From contig NZ_CP144375.1 in NCBI RefSeq assembly GCF_043575855.1, positions 5,828,001 to 5,892,000 on the forward strand: 64,000 bases of DNA, written 5' to 3'. A program made the position numbers and the translations under genes. Of this stretch, positions 9,013 through 16,769 are shown piece by piece; within the stretch, counting starts at the first letter, position 1, and every line of letters begins with the position of its first letter. This stretch comes from Kutzneria buriramensis (GTDB taxonomy: Bacteria; Actinomycetota; Actinomycetes; Mycobacteriales; Pseudonocardiaceae). Under the pieces are notes generated by a model. That model ran no database searches. It saw only the letters and a list, made by a program, of their open reading frames with translations, and was not told the origin of the DNA.

Positions 9013-10014
9013 CTAGCGGCCCAGATTGCGGACGGCCTCGCGGCCGAGCGCCGCGTTGTCCGGCGGCACCGAATCCGGGTCGATGGAGGCGGCGACCGAC
9101 TCCTCGCCGGTGACCAGCTGGGCGTCCAGCGGCACCGACCGCTTGATCAACGCCAGCGCGATCGGCCCCAGCTCGTGGTGCCGGACCGCGGTCCCGATCC
9201 GGCCGACGACCTTGCCGTCCAGCAGCACCGGGTCGCCGGTCTCGGGCAGCGCGTCCAGCGAGCCGTCCAGGTGCAGCAGCAGCATCCGGCGCGGCGGCCG
9301 GCCCACGTTCTCGACCTTGGAGACGGTCTCCTGGCCGCGGTAGCAGCCCTTGTTGAGGTGCACGGCGGTGCCGATCCAGCGCACTTCGTGCGGGATCGTG
9401 CGGTCGTCGGTGTCCACGCCCAGGCGCGGCCGCAGCAGCTCCACCCGCAGCGCCTCGAACGCCAGCGTGCCGGCCGGCGTCGCGCCGGCCTCCACCAGCC
9501 GGGCGAACTCCGCGTCCTTGTCGGCGCGCGATACCAGCAGGTCCGCGCCCCACGGCATCGGCCGGGTCAGTCCACCGAACGTCACGACCGACGACGTCTG
9601 CGGGCCGACCACCGACAGCACGGCCTTCTCGGCGGTGGCGTCCCGGGGCTCGACCTTGGACCAGAACTTCATCGACTCCAGGTAGGCCAGCAGCGCCTTG
9701 CCGGTGCCCGGCTCCACGTCCAGCCAGGCCGTGCCCTCGAACTCGGTGAGCACGGCGTGGTGCTCGACCCGGCCCTGCACGTCCAGCACCAGCAGCTCGG
9801 TCGACTCGCCGTCGCGCAGGTTGAGCACGTGCTGGCTGGTCAGGTTGTGCAGCCAGGTCAGCCGGTCCTCGCCGGGCACGGCGATGACCTCACGGTTGGA
9901 GCGGTCCACCACCGCCACCGAGCGCGTGGCGGCGCGCTGCTCGGCGAAGGGGTCGCCGTAGTGCCACGGCACCCCGACGTCGAGCGAGCCGTCGGGGGCG
10001 TCGATGGCAGTCAC
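9013..10014 (-). CDS. ygfZ: YgfZ/GcvT-like folate-binding protein
   Basis: Folate-dependent factor that supports Fe-S cluster enzymes (known for E. coli YgfZ). The 333-residue product carries the signature KGCYRGQE with the redox-active Cys (HLNKGCYRGQETVSKVENVGRPPRRM), preceded by a GcvT-like folate domain (DRLTWLHNLTSQHV). The position near the DUF3073 and PabC-like genes matches Rv0811c order. It ends 67 nt after the Fur-family gene on the same strand. Confidence 0.9.
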   Translation of the reverse strand: MTAIDAPDGSLDVGVPWHYGDPFAEQRAATRSVAVVDRSNREVIAVPGEDRLTWLHNLTSQHVLNLRDGESTELLVLDVQGRVEHHAVLTEFEGTAWLDVEPGTGKALLAYLESMKFWSKVEPRDATAEKAVLSVVGPQTSSVVTFGGLTRPMPWGADLLVSRADKDAEFARLVEAGATPAGTLAFEALRVELLRPRLGVDTDDRTIPHEVRWIGTAVHLNKGCYRGQETVSKVENVGRPPRRMLLLHLDGSLDALPETGDPVLLDGKVVGRIGTAVRHHELGPIALALIKRSVPLDAQLVTGEESVAASIDPDSVPPDNAALGREAVRNLGR

Positions 10015-10081
10015 ACGGCCTCCTTCGTCGGCCGCGCGGCTGCGAGCAGTGCTGTGCTCAATGGTTCGCTCGCAAGCTCGC

Positions 10082-10531
10082 TCACTGGTTCTCCTCTTCG
10101 GCTTCGACGCAGTCGCGGCAGGTGCCCGACAGCGCGAGATGGCTGGCGTCCAGCCGGAAACCCCTGCCCCGTTCGAGTGATCGGGCCAGGTCGTCCAGCA
10201 GCTCGCACGGCGCCTCGTCCACCCGGCCGCAGCTGTGGCACACCAGGTGCACGTGCTCGTGCTGCTCCACGGAGTACGACGGCGCGCCGTGGCCGAGGTG
10301 GGTGTGCCGGACCAGGTTCAGCTTCTCCAGCAGCTCCAGGGTCCGGTAGACGGTGGTGATGTTGACGGTCGGCGTCACCCGCTGCACCCGCTGGCAGATC
10401 TGCTCGGGGGTGGCGTGCTCCAGCTCACGCACGGCGTCCAGCACCAGCTGGCGTTGAGGTGTCATCCGCAGCCCGCGCTCGTGCAGCGTCTGGCGCAGCC
10501 GCGCCGCCTCCTCCGGGCTCACGGTCTCCAC
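10082..10531 (-). CDS. Fur-family metalloregulator
   Basis: Winged-helix DNA-binding repressor of 149 residues. The N-terminal winged helix includes RMTPQRQLVLDAV and the recognition helix region ITTVYRTLELLEKLNLV. The C-terminal part has the regulatory His cluster (EQHEHVHLVCHSCGRVDEAPCELLDDL) and two CxxC pairs (CHSC and CRDC) for structural zinc. Whether it senses iron, zinc or peroxide cannot be decided from sequence; no metal-uptake genes are adjacent. A TATCCT hexamer ends 6 nt before the GTG start, suggesting a leaderless mRNA. Confidence 0.9.
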   Translation of the reverse strand: METVSPEEAARLRQTLHERGLRMTPQRQLVLDAVRELEHATPEQICQRVQRVTPTVNITTVYRTLELLEKLNLVRHTHLGHGAPSYSVEQHEHVHLVCHSCGRVDEAPCELLDDLARSLERGRGFRLDASHLALSGTCRDCVEAEEENQ

Positions 10532-10572
10532 ACCCCCAGGATAGGACGCGACGGCGTGAGTAGGCTCGGCCC
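10532..10572. promoter_or_regulatory. Divergent leaderless promoters (fur-like / pabC-like)
   Basis: The 41-nt gap holds two -10-like hexamers, each exactly 6 nt from a start codon: TATCCT on the minus strand (10543-10538) for the regulator and TAGGCT on the plus strand (10561-10566) for the lyase. No Shine-Dalgarno sequence precedes either start. The -35 elements are weak, so activity is inferred. Confidence 0.4.
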
Positions 10573-11415
10573 ATGCGCGTGCTGGCCTTCCTGGACGGAA
10601 CCATCGCGGACCCCGACGCCTCGCACCTGCGGGTCGACGACCTCGGGGTGCTCCGCGGCGACGGTGTGTTCGAGACGATCCTCGTGGTCGACGGCAAGCC
10701 GAGGGAGCTCGGTCCGCACCTGGACCGGCTGGACCGCTCGGCGGCCATGCTCGAACTGCCCGAGCCGGATCGGGCCGGTTGGGAGCGGGCGGTCGACGCC
10801 GTGATCAACAACTGGTCCGGTGGCAAGGACATGGCCCTCAAGCTGGTGCTCACCCGCGGTCCCGAGTTCGGCGACGGCACGCCGACCGCCTTCGCCATGG
10901 GCCTGCCCATCGGCGAGAAGGTGCTCAAGCAGCGGGCCGAGGGCATCGCCGTCGTCACCCTGGAGCGCGGCTTCGAGCCAGGCCTGGCCCAGCGCGCCCC
11001 GTGGCTGCTGCTCGGCGCCAAGTCGCTCTCGTACGCCGTGAACATGGCCGCGGTCCGCTACGCCGCCCGTGAGGGCGCGGACGACGTCATCTTCACCGCC
11101 GCCGACGGCTCCGTGCTGGAGGGCCCGACCTCCACCCTGATCCTGGTGCGCGACCACACCCTGGTCACGCCGCCGTCCACCATCGGAATCCTGCCCGGCA
11201 CCACCCAGGCCGCGCTGTTCCGCGCGGCCGAGCGCGCCGGCTGGTCGATCAAGGTGGAGCCGATCCCGGTCGCCGACCTCGCCGACGCCGAGGGCCTGTT
11301 CCTGGCCTCCAGCGTCCGCTGCGTGACCCGCATCCACACGCTCAACGGCCAGCAGCTCAAGGACTCCTCCGCGCTGCTGCGCGAGCTGACCGCCCTGTAC
11401 GAGTCCGAGTACTGA
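10573..11415 (+). CDS. pabC: Aminotransferase class IV / aminodeoxychorismate lyase
   Basis: A PLP-dependent class IV enzyme; the best guess is release of pyruvate from aminodeoxychorismate to give p-aminobenzoate for folate, by position matching Rv0812. The 280-residue product has the class IV features: LRGDGVFETILVVDG, the region with the PLP lysine (LLGAKSLSYAVNMAAVRYA), the DDVIFTAADGSVLEGPTSTLILV segment and the TPPSTIGILPGTTQ loop. A branched-chain or D-amino acid aminotransferase role cannot be excluded. Confidence 0.82.
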   Translation: MRVLAFLDGTIADPDASHLRVDDLGVLRGDGVFETILVVDGKPRELGPHLDRLDRSAAMLELPEPDRAGWERAVDAVINNWSGGKDMALKLVLTRGPEFGDGTPTAFAMGLPIGEKVLKQRAEGIAVVTLERGFEPGLAQRAPWLLLGAKSLSYAVNMAAVRYAAREGADDVIFTAADGSVLEGPTSTLILVRDHTLVTPPSTIGILPGTTQAALFRAAERAGWSIKVEPIPVADLADAEGLFLASSVRCVTRIHTLNGQQLKDSSALLRELTALYESEY

Positions 11416-11472
11416 GTTCTTGCCGCGCGTTCCGCGCGGGGCGGGTTCGCCTCCAAGCCGCCGCCTTCCGTT

Positions 11473-11513
11473 GGCTCAGCTCGATCGATGAACAGACTCG
11501 ATCGAGCTGAGCC
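11473..11513. terminator. 16-bp inverted repeat between convergent genes
   Basis: Arms at 11473-11488 and 11498-11513 are perfectly complementary with a 9-nt loop. They sit inside a larger imperfect palindrome: the 11425-11455 segment (GTTCCGCG, then GCGGGTTCGCC) pairs with 11530-11550. It lies between the stops of the pabC-like gene and the chitinase and probably terminates both. Confidence 0.6.
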
Positions 11514-11563
11514 CGCGGTCCAGGCAGCGGCGCGAACCCGCGGAACGTGCCGGCTGAACCGCG

Positions 11564-14128
11564 CTACTTCAGGCCGCTGTCCACGGCGGTCATCAGGGTG
11601 CCGGTGTCACCGGACATCTCCCAGATCATCGCGCCGAGCAGGCCCTTGCTCTTGATGTAGGCCATCTTCTGGCCGATGGACCAGGTGTCGTCGAACGTCC
11701 ACCACTGGTTGCCGTCGTAGCCGTACGTCGCCACCGCCTGCGTGTTGTGATAGACGGTCATCGGCACGGAGCTGATCAGGTTGCTGTAGCCCCGGGTCCC
11801 CGCCTCCTCGGCGAACTGCCCCGGCGCGGCGCCGTTGGCCGCCTGCCACTCACCGTGCGCGCCGCCGTCGGTGACACCCTGCCACCCGCGGCCGTAGAAC
11901 GGGATGCCCACGGTCATCTTCCGTGGATTCACCCCCGCTTGCAGGTACGTCTGCACGGCCCCGTCCACGCTGAAGTGGAACGAGTACGGGTCGTTGGTCG
12001 CCGGGTACAGGTTGGCCTGGTCGCCGGTCTGGTGCGGCTCCCACGAGTTGTCGCTGCCGGAACCGTGGAAGTCGTAGCCCTGCACGTTGAAGATGTCCAA
12101 CGACTTGGCCGTGTTGGGCAGGTCCCAGCCCTCGCTGACCTTGGTCGGGTCGGCCGGCGTGAACGCGGTCAGCTGGTAGCGCTTGCCGGTGGTCGCGCCG
12201 TACGCGTCGAGCTCGGTGCGGAACTCGGCCAGCAGCGCGGTCAGGTTGGCCTTGTCGGCCGCGCTGGTGTGGTTGCCGGGGTGGCCGTTGGCGTCGCCCG
12301 GCCACTCCCAGTCGATGTCGACGCCGTCGAAGATGCCGGCCCCGACGCCCTGGCCGCCCGCGCCCTCGGTGACGGGCAGGTTGCCCTTGATCCAGGTGTC
12401 GATGCAGGAGGCGACGAACTTCTTCCGCGACGCGTCGGTCTTGGCCACGTCGGAGAAGTACTTCGAGTACGTCCAGCCGCCGATGGACACCAGGATCTTC
12501 AGGTTCGGGAACTGCGCCTTGAGTTCCTTGAGCTGGTTGAGGTTTCCGCGCAGCGGCGCGAAGCCGTCGTCGGCCACGCCGTTCACGGCCTGGGCCGCGG
12601 ACATCGGCCGGCCGTAGTCGGCGTCCGCGTCGCCGGCCCCGTCGCCCTGGCTCGGGTCCTCGGGATCGGCGGTCGTGCCCTTGGTGACGCCCGACAGACA
12701 CGTCAGGTTGACCGGGTCGATGTTCTCGAAGGCGTACAACAGGTGCGTCAGCTTCGCCGCCGCGCCCGTGGTCACCAGGTTCTTCACGAAGTACTGGCGG
12801 CCGTAGATGCCCCACTGCACGAAGTAGCCGACCTTCGCGTAGCCGCTGCCGATCACGTCGGTCGTGCTTGCCGTGACGGCGTTGCTGGCGGCGGAGACGT
12901 TGTCGTAGCCGTCACGGGCCTTGACCGTGAACGTGTACTGAGTAGACGGTGACAGGCCGGTCACCTTCGCGGTCGTGCCGGTAACCGTTGTGGCTACGGC
13001 ACTTCCGTTGAACACGTCGTAGGACACCACGCCGGTGTTGTCGGTGGACGCCGACCAGCTCAGGGAGATCGAGGTGGAGTCCTTGGCCGTCACGGCCAGG
13101 TTCGCCGGGGCGGTGGGCGGTTGGGTGTCGGCCGACGGGTCGTTGGTGGTGACGGTGGCCGGCGCGCTCGCCGCCGACGCCGTGCCGTGCGTGTCCTTGG
13201 CCTTCACGGTGAAGGTGTAGGCCGTCTTCGGCGTCAGGCCGGTGATCGACGCTGAGGTGCCGGTGACCGAGGTCGCCAGCGTCGAGCCGTTGTAGACGTC
13301 GTAGCCGGCGACGGGCAGGTCCCCTGCCGTGGCGGCATTCCACGCCAGCAGCACGGTCTTGGTCGTCTTCGCCGTCGAGTGCAGATTGGTCGGCGCGCCC
13401 GGCGGCGCGTCGGCGGTTCCGTCGCACTTGCTGTCGTTGACCCGGCAGCTCTGCGGGCTGCCCGAGCCGCTGACCGTGAACGTCAGGCTGTACGGCTCGG
13501 TCGTGCTGTGGGCCTTGACCACGGTGTTGTAATACGCCGGCGTGGCCACGACATGGGTGCCGCTCTGCGTGACGGTGCCGTTCTGGCCGTTGCTGACGGT
13601 GGTGCCCGACGGCAGGTCGAAGGCGATCGACCAGGACGCCAGGTCGGTGTCGGAGTTGTTGGACACCACGTACTTGCCGGTGCCGCCGGACTGCGAGTAC
13701 TGCGCCGTGACAGCGGCCGTCGGCGGCGGCGGGGTCGTTCCGCCCGACCCGTCGCAGTTGACGCCGTTGAGCAGGCAGTTCGCCGGGGCCGCGGCCGAGC
13801 TCACCGAGAACGCCAGGCTGTAGGGCTCCGTGTTGCCGTGCGCGGCAACGGTGTTGATGTAGTACGCGGGAGTGGCGACCACGTGCGTGCCGGTCTGGGT
13901 CAGGGTGCCGTTCTGCGGATTGCTCGCGGTGACGCCGGCGGGCAGGTCGAAGGCGATCGACCAGCCGGTGATCGCCGCGGCCGTCGAGTTGGCCACGACG
14001 TACTTGCCGCCGCCCGCCGACGCGGTGAACGTGGCGGTCAGGCCGGTGGTCGCGGCCGCCTGGGGGGCGAGCGCGACCGCGGCGCCTAGCGTCAACAGGG
14101 TTGCCGAGAGCAGTGCAAGCTTGCGCAT
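11564..14128 (-). CDS. Secreted GH18 chitinase with two CBM2-like and two Fn3 domains
   Basis: Hydrolyses chitin outside the cell. The 854-residue product begins with a signal peptide (MRKLALLSATLLTLGAAVAL, cleavage after AAA). Two CBM2-like domains follow (about 27-130 and 140-240), each ending in a Cys-x-Asn-x(3)-Cys-Asp-Gly element. Two Fn3 modules (about 245-330 and 338-425) lead to the GH18 barrel (about 432-854) with SIGGWTYSKYF and the catalytic DxxDxDxE motif DGVDIDWEWP near residue 600. Acidic inserts and the final QGVTDGG...MIWEMSGD segment fit subfamily A. A DasR-like site lies 40 bp upstream of the start. Confidence 0.93.
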   Translation of the reverse strand: MRKLALLSATLLTLGAAVALAPQAAATTGLTATFTASAGGGKYVVANSTAAAITGWSIAFDLPAGVTASNPQNGTLTQTGTHVVATPAYYINTVAAHGNTEPYSLAFSVSSAAAPANCLLNGVNCDGSGGTTPPPPTAAVTAQYSQSGGTGKYVVSNNSDTDLASWSIAFDLPSGTTVSNGQNGTVTQSGTHVVATPAYYNTVVKAHSTTEPYSLTFTVSGSGSPQSCRVNDSKCDGTADAPPGAPTNLHSTAKTTKTVLLAWNAATAGDLPVAGYDVYNGSTLATSVTGTSASITGLTPKTAYTFTVKAKDTHGTASAASAPATVTTNDPSADTQPPTAPANLAVTAKDSTSISLSWSASTDNTGVVSYDVFNGSAVATTVTGTTAKVTGLSPSTQYTFTVKARDGYDNVSAASNAVTASTTDVIGSGYAKVGYFVQWGIYGRQYFVKNLVTTGAAAKLTHLLYAFENIDPVNLTCLSGVTKGTTADPEDPSQGDGAGDADADYGRPMSAAQAVNGVADDGFAPLRGNLNQLKELKAQFPNLKILVSIGGWTYSKYFSDVAKTDASRKKFVASCIDTWIKGNLPVTEGAGGQGVGAGIFDGVDIDWEWPGDANGHPGNHTSAADKANLTALLAEFRTELDAYGATTGKRYQLTAFTPADPTKVSEGWDLPNTAKSLDIFNVQGYDFHGSGSDNSWEPHQTGDQANLYPATNDPYSFHFSVDGAVQTYLQAGVNPRKMTVGIPFYGRGWQGVTDGGAHGEWQAANGAAPGQFAEEAGTRGYSNLISSVPMTVYHNTQAVATYGYDGNQWWTFDDTWSIGQKMAYIKSKGLLGAMIWEMSGDTGTLMTAVDSGLK

Positions 14129-14167
14129 GGTGCTCCTACGGTCCAGGGCGGCCGTTCTGAACAGTAA

Positions 14168-14183
14168 AGTGGACTAGACCACT
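14168..14183. promoter_or_regulatory. DasR-responsive element (dre)-like palindrome
   Basis: The sequence AGTGGACTAGACCACT is a near-perfect palindrome. It matches 13 of 16 positions of the Streptomyces dre consensus ACTGGTCTAGACCAGT. It lies 40 bp upstream of the chitinase ATG, where a repressor would block transcription. Control by N-acetylglucosamine-responsive DasR is inferred. Confidence 0.6.
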
Positions 14184-14186
14184 GCG

Positions 14187-15053
14187 TCAACGGAGCGGGT
14201 GCAGCCGAACGGGTGTTCCCGGGCGGGCCTGCGCCAGCAGCGGAAGGGTCTCTGCGGTCACTACGCCGATCACCGGATAGCCGCCGGTGACGGGGTGGTC
14301 GGCGAGGAAGAGCACCGGCCGGCCGTTCGCCGGCACCTGAACCGATCCGGTCACCACGCCCTCGCTGGGCAGCTCCCGGGACGCGAACGCGGCGGCCCGA
14401 CCCAGCGCGTCGCCGTCCAGGCGCAGCCCGACCCGGTTGCTCTGCTGGGAAACCGTCCAGCGGCCGGCCGCCAGCTGTCCTGCCGGGTCGTCGAACCAGT
14501 CCTCGCGCGGGCCCAGCAGCACCGGCACCACCAGCTGATCCGGCGCCTTCGACGGCGACAGCACGTCCACACCGACCGGCAGATCCCGCGGCTCGCCCAG
14601 CGGCAGGACGTCGTCGGCGCGCAACGGATCCGGGCCGATGCCGGAGAGGATGTCCGTGGCACGGCTGGAAAGCTGTGGCGGCACGTCGATGCCGCCGGAA
14701 ACCGCGATGTAGCAACGAAGTCCGCCGACCGGCGCGCCCAGGCCGAGGACGTCGCCCTCGTGCAGGTGCACCGGGGCATGCGAGTCGGCGAGGTGGTCGT
14801 TGACCGACACCGGCACCGTCGGGCCGGTGACCGCCACCGTGCAGGAACCGTTGGCGCGCAACTGGATCCGGCCCAGCAGCGCCTCGATGCCGGCCGCCGA
14901 CTCGGGATTGCCGACGAGCCGGTTGGCCAGCGTCAGGGCCGGCACGTCCAGCGCCCCCGACGGCGGCACGCCCAGGTGCGCGTTGCCGGGCCGGCCGAGG
15001 TCCTGGATGAGCGCCTGCGGGCCCGTGCGGAGCACCGTCAGCGAGCGGCTCAT
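14187..15053 (-). CDS. pxpC: 5-oxoprolinase subunit C (KipA-like)
   Basis: Part of the PxpABC ATP-dependent 5-oxoprolinase, which converts pyroglutamate to glutamate. The 288-residue product shows the biotin-dependent carboxylase-like domain 2 pattern: TVLRTGPQALIQDLGRPG, then GVPPSGALDVPALTLANRLVGN, and near the end GRPVLFLADHPVTGGYPVIGVV. The ATG overlaps the pxpB stop (ATGA). It is the last gene of the small operon; the LamB/YcsF-type PxpA subunit is not in the window. Confidence 0.92.
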   Translation of the reverse strand: MSRSLTVLRTGPQALIQDLGRPGNAHLGVPPSGALDVPALTLANRLVGNPESAAGIEALLGRIQLRANGSCTVAVTGPTVPVSVNDHLADSHAPVHLHEGDVLGLGAPVGGLRCYIAVSGGIDVPPQLSSRATDILSGIGPDPLRADDVLPLGEPRDLPVGVDVLSPSKAPDQLVVPVLLGPREDWFDDPAGQLAAGRWTVSQQSNRVGLRLDGDALGRAAAFASRELPSEGVVTGSVQVPANGRPVLFLADHPVTGGYPVIGVVTAETLPLLAQARPGTPVRLHPLR

Positions 15054-15661
15054 CCGGCCACCTCGAACCGGACGTGATCACCCGGGGCCAGCAGCGCCGG
15101 GTCGGAACGCTTGGCGTCGAAGAGAATCGCGGTAGTGCTGCCGATCAGCCGCCAGCCGCCCGGCGACGACCGGGGATACGCGCCGGTGAACTCCCCCGCG
15201 ATGCCGACGGATCCGGCCGGCACCTTGGTCCGCGGATTCTCCAACCTGGCCTGCTGCAACGGTTCCGGCAGCCCGACCAGGTAGCCGAAGCCGGGCGCGA
15301 ACCCACAGAAGGCCACCGTGTACTCCGCGCCGCTGTGCAACGCGACGACCTCGTCGACCGACAACCCCGCGGTCTCCGCCACCAGCTCCAGATCCGGGCC
15401 GTCATAGGAGATCGGCAGCCGGACCCGCCGCGGCGTGCGGTCCGGCGGGTGCGACAGGTCCGCCGCCTCGACGACGGCCCGCGCCTGCGCCAGGCCGTCC
15501 GAACCGGGACGCACGGCGATCAGCACGGTGGTGGCCGCCGGCACCAGCTCGACGACGTCCGGCAGGTCCGCGACGAGCAGCGCGCCGTGCAGCGCCTCGA
15601 CCTGGGCCAGTGAGTCCAGCTCGACCAGCACCGCGTGCCGGCCACACCGCCGCAGGCGCAC
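15050..15661 (-). CDS. pxpB: 5-oxoprolinase subunit B (KipI-like)
   Basis: Partner of PxpC in the 5-oxoprolinase; also the family of the B. subtilis sporulation kinase inhibitor KipI. The 203-residue protein carries the family core CGFAPGFGYLVGLPEPL and the segment VPAGSVGIAGEFTGAYPRSSPGGWRLIG. It begins with a GTG 3 nt after the FABP gene stop and overlaps pxpC, so all are co-transcribed. Confidence 0.92.
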   Translation of the reverse strand: MRLRRCGRHAVLVELDSLAQVEALHGALLVADLPDVVELVPAATTVLIAVRPGSDGLAQARAVVEAADLSHPPDRTPRRVRLPISYDGPDLELVAETAGLSVDEVVALHSGAEYTVAFCGFAPGFGYLVGLPEPLQQARLENPRTKVPAGSVGIAGEFTGAYPRSSPGGWRLIGSTTAILFDAKRSDPALLAPGDHVRFEVAG

Positions 15662-15664
15662 GCG

Positions 15665-16294
15665 TCAGCCGACAACGCGGGTGAGCTGCGCCGAGACGTG
15701 CGGCTGCATCTCCTCGCCCACCATCGCCCGCTCCTCCACGTAGGCCAGGTCCCCGCCGGGAACCAGGCCGTACAGGCGCTTCGCGGCGACGACCTCCTTG
15801 GCCGTCACGGTGCGCATCACGATGTCGGTGCCCAGCTCCCAGGACGTCTGGGTGCGCGGCTCGCCGTAGTAGATCTCCACCACGCCGGTGGCGTGCGTGA
15901 CCAGCACCTCGATGCTGTCGTCGGGCTGCGGCCGCCAGAAGCCCGACTCGCGGGCGGCCGGGCGGATCACGTTGCCGTCCTCGTCGAGCAGCCAGGAGCG
16001 GGCCTCGTAGGTGAGGAACGGCCGACCGTCGTGCGCGAAGGTGATCTGCTGGCCGAACCGGAACGGGCCGTCGATCGTCGGGTAGACGATCTGCCCCTCG
16101 CCGCGCCACACGCCGACCAGCGGCAGCAGCGCCAGGCAGGCGTCGTTGAGGTTCGGGCCCAGCCGCAGATTGGCGGTGTCACCCGGGATGGGCAGGTCGT
16201 CGAACTGCGGGAGGTTGCGGTCGCGCGTCGACGCCGCGCGCTCCTCGGCGGCGCGGACCGCGGCGTCACCGCTACCGAACTCGGGCCTCGTCAT
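15665..16294 (-). CDS. FABP family / nitrobindin-like heme-binding protein
   Basis: A 209-residue beta-barrel protein of the DUF1794 (THAP4/nitrobindin-like) group, orthologous in position to Rv0813c. The diagnostic GxWxGxG motif is GVWRGEG, and the barrel strands continue with GQQITFAHDGRPFLTYEARSWLLDE and the ESGFWRPQPDDSIEVLVTHATG stretch. The heme-ligand His of nitrobindins was not assigned with certainty. The ATG at 16294 was chosen because it lies 2 nt after the stop of a small upstream membrane-protein ORF; a longer frame exists but overlaps that ORF. Confidence 0.88.
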   Translation of the reverse strand: MTRPEFGSGDAAVRAAEERAASTRDRNLPQFDDLPIPGDTANLRLGPNLNDACLALLPLVGVWRGEGQIVYPTIDGPFRFGQQITFAHDGRPFLTYEARSWLLDEDGNVIRPAARESGFWRPQPDDSIEVLVTHATGVVEIYYGEPRTQTSWELGTDIVMRTVTAKEVVAAKRLYGLVPGGDLAYVEERAMVGEEMQPHVSAQLTRVVG

Positions 16295-16296
16295 GC

Positions 16297-16395
16297 TCAG
16301 CGGTGGTCCTGCAACAGGCGGTACACCACGTACACCGAAAACCACGCGATGGCCACGCAGCACAGCACCATCAGGATGGTGAAGAGAAGTTCCAC
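16297..16395 (-). CDS. 32-residue single-pass membrane peptide upstream of the FABP gene
   Basis: Read on the minus strand from a GTG at 16395, the product starts MELLFTILMVLCCVAIAWFS and then VYVVYRLLQDHR. This is one hydrophobic helix with a short basic C-terminal tail and two adjacent Cys. It stops 2 nt before the FABP start, so translation is probably coupled. It starts just after the strong hairpin that ends the sulfur operon. No standard family is known to me; it is supported by composition and tight spacing only. Confidence 0.6.
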   Translation of the reverse strand: MELLFTILMVLCCVAIAWFSVYVVYRLLQDHR

Positions 16396-16407
16396 CCGGA
16401 CAGAATA

Positions 16408-16449
16408 GTGCCGATGCCCCTGACCGGCAGCGGTCAGGGGCATCGGCAC
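16408..16449 (-). terminator. Strong hairpin ending the sulfur operon
   Basis: Arms 16408-16426 and 16431-16449 form a perfect 19-bp stem with a 4-nt loop, starting 7 nt after the DUF1416 stop codon at 16457. It separates the sulfur operon from the small-peptide/FABP/pxp operon that runs in the same direction. No long T tract follows. Confidence 0.75.
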
Positions 16450-16456
16450 ACGTGAA

Positions 16457-16768
16457 TCAGGCCACCGCGACCTGGAGCTGGTGCAGGCCGGGGCCGTCGG
16501 CCGTCACCTGCGTCTCACCGGTGCCGGTGCGGTGCAGCGCGCGCACCGTCCAGGCGCCCGGCGCCGCGAAGAAGCGGAAGTCACCCTGCTCCGAGGAGAC
16601 GACCTCGGCGGTGAACTCGCCGGAGGCGTCCAGGAGCCGGACGAACGCCCCGCCGACCGGCTGGCCGCCGGCGGAGACCGTGCCGGTCAGCACGACCTCC
16701 TTGCCCGGGTCGACGTTCGCCGGCAGCGTCGTGCCCTGCTCGGGAGCCCCACACCCTGCTGCGGTCAT
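16457..16768 (-). CDS. sseC: DUF1416 family protein (SseC-like)
   Basis: A 103-residue protein always found after the thiosulfate sulfurtransferase in actinobacteria (Rv0814c/SseC position); its exact role in sulfur transfer is not known. It begins MTAAGCGAPEQG with a conserved Cys near the N-terminus, followed by a small beta-sandwich (carboxypeptidase-regulatory-like) domain: VVLTGTVSAGGQPVGGAFVRLLD and GDFRFFAAPGAWTVRALHR. It lies 1 nt after the sulfurtransferase stop. Confidence 0.88.
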   Translation of the reverse strand: MTAAGCGAPEQGTTLPANVDPGKEVVLTGTVSAGGQPVGGAFVRLLDASGEFTAEVVSSEQGDFRFFAAPGAWTVRALHRTGTGETQVTADGPGLHQLQVAVA

Positions 16769-16769
16769 G

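Noticed and set aside
8714..9016. 100-codon plus-strand frame between the BKACE gene and ygfZ
   Set aside because: No ribosome-binding site, no codon bias in third positions and no recognisable family; it overlaps the end of ygfZ.
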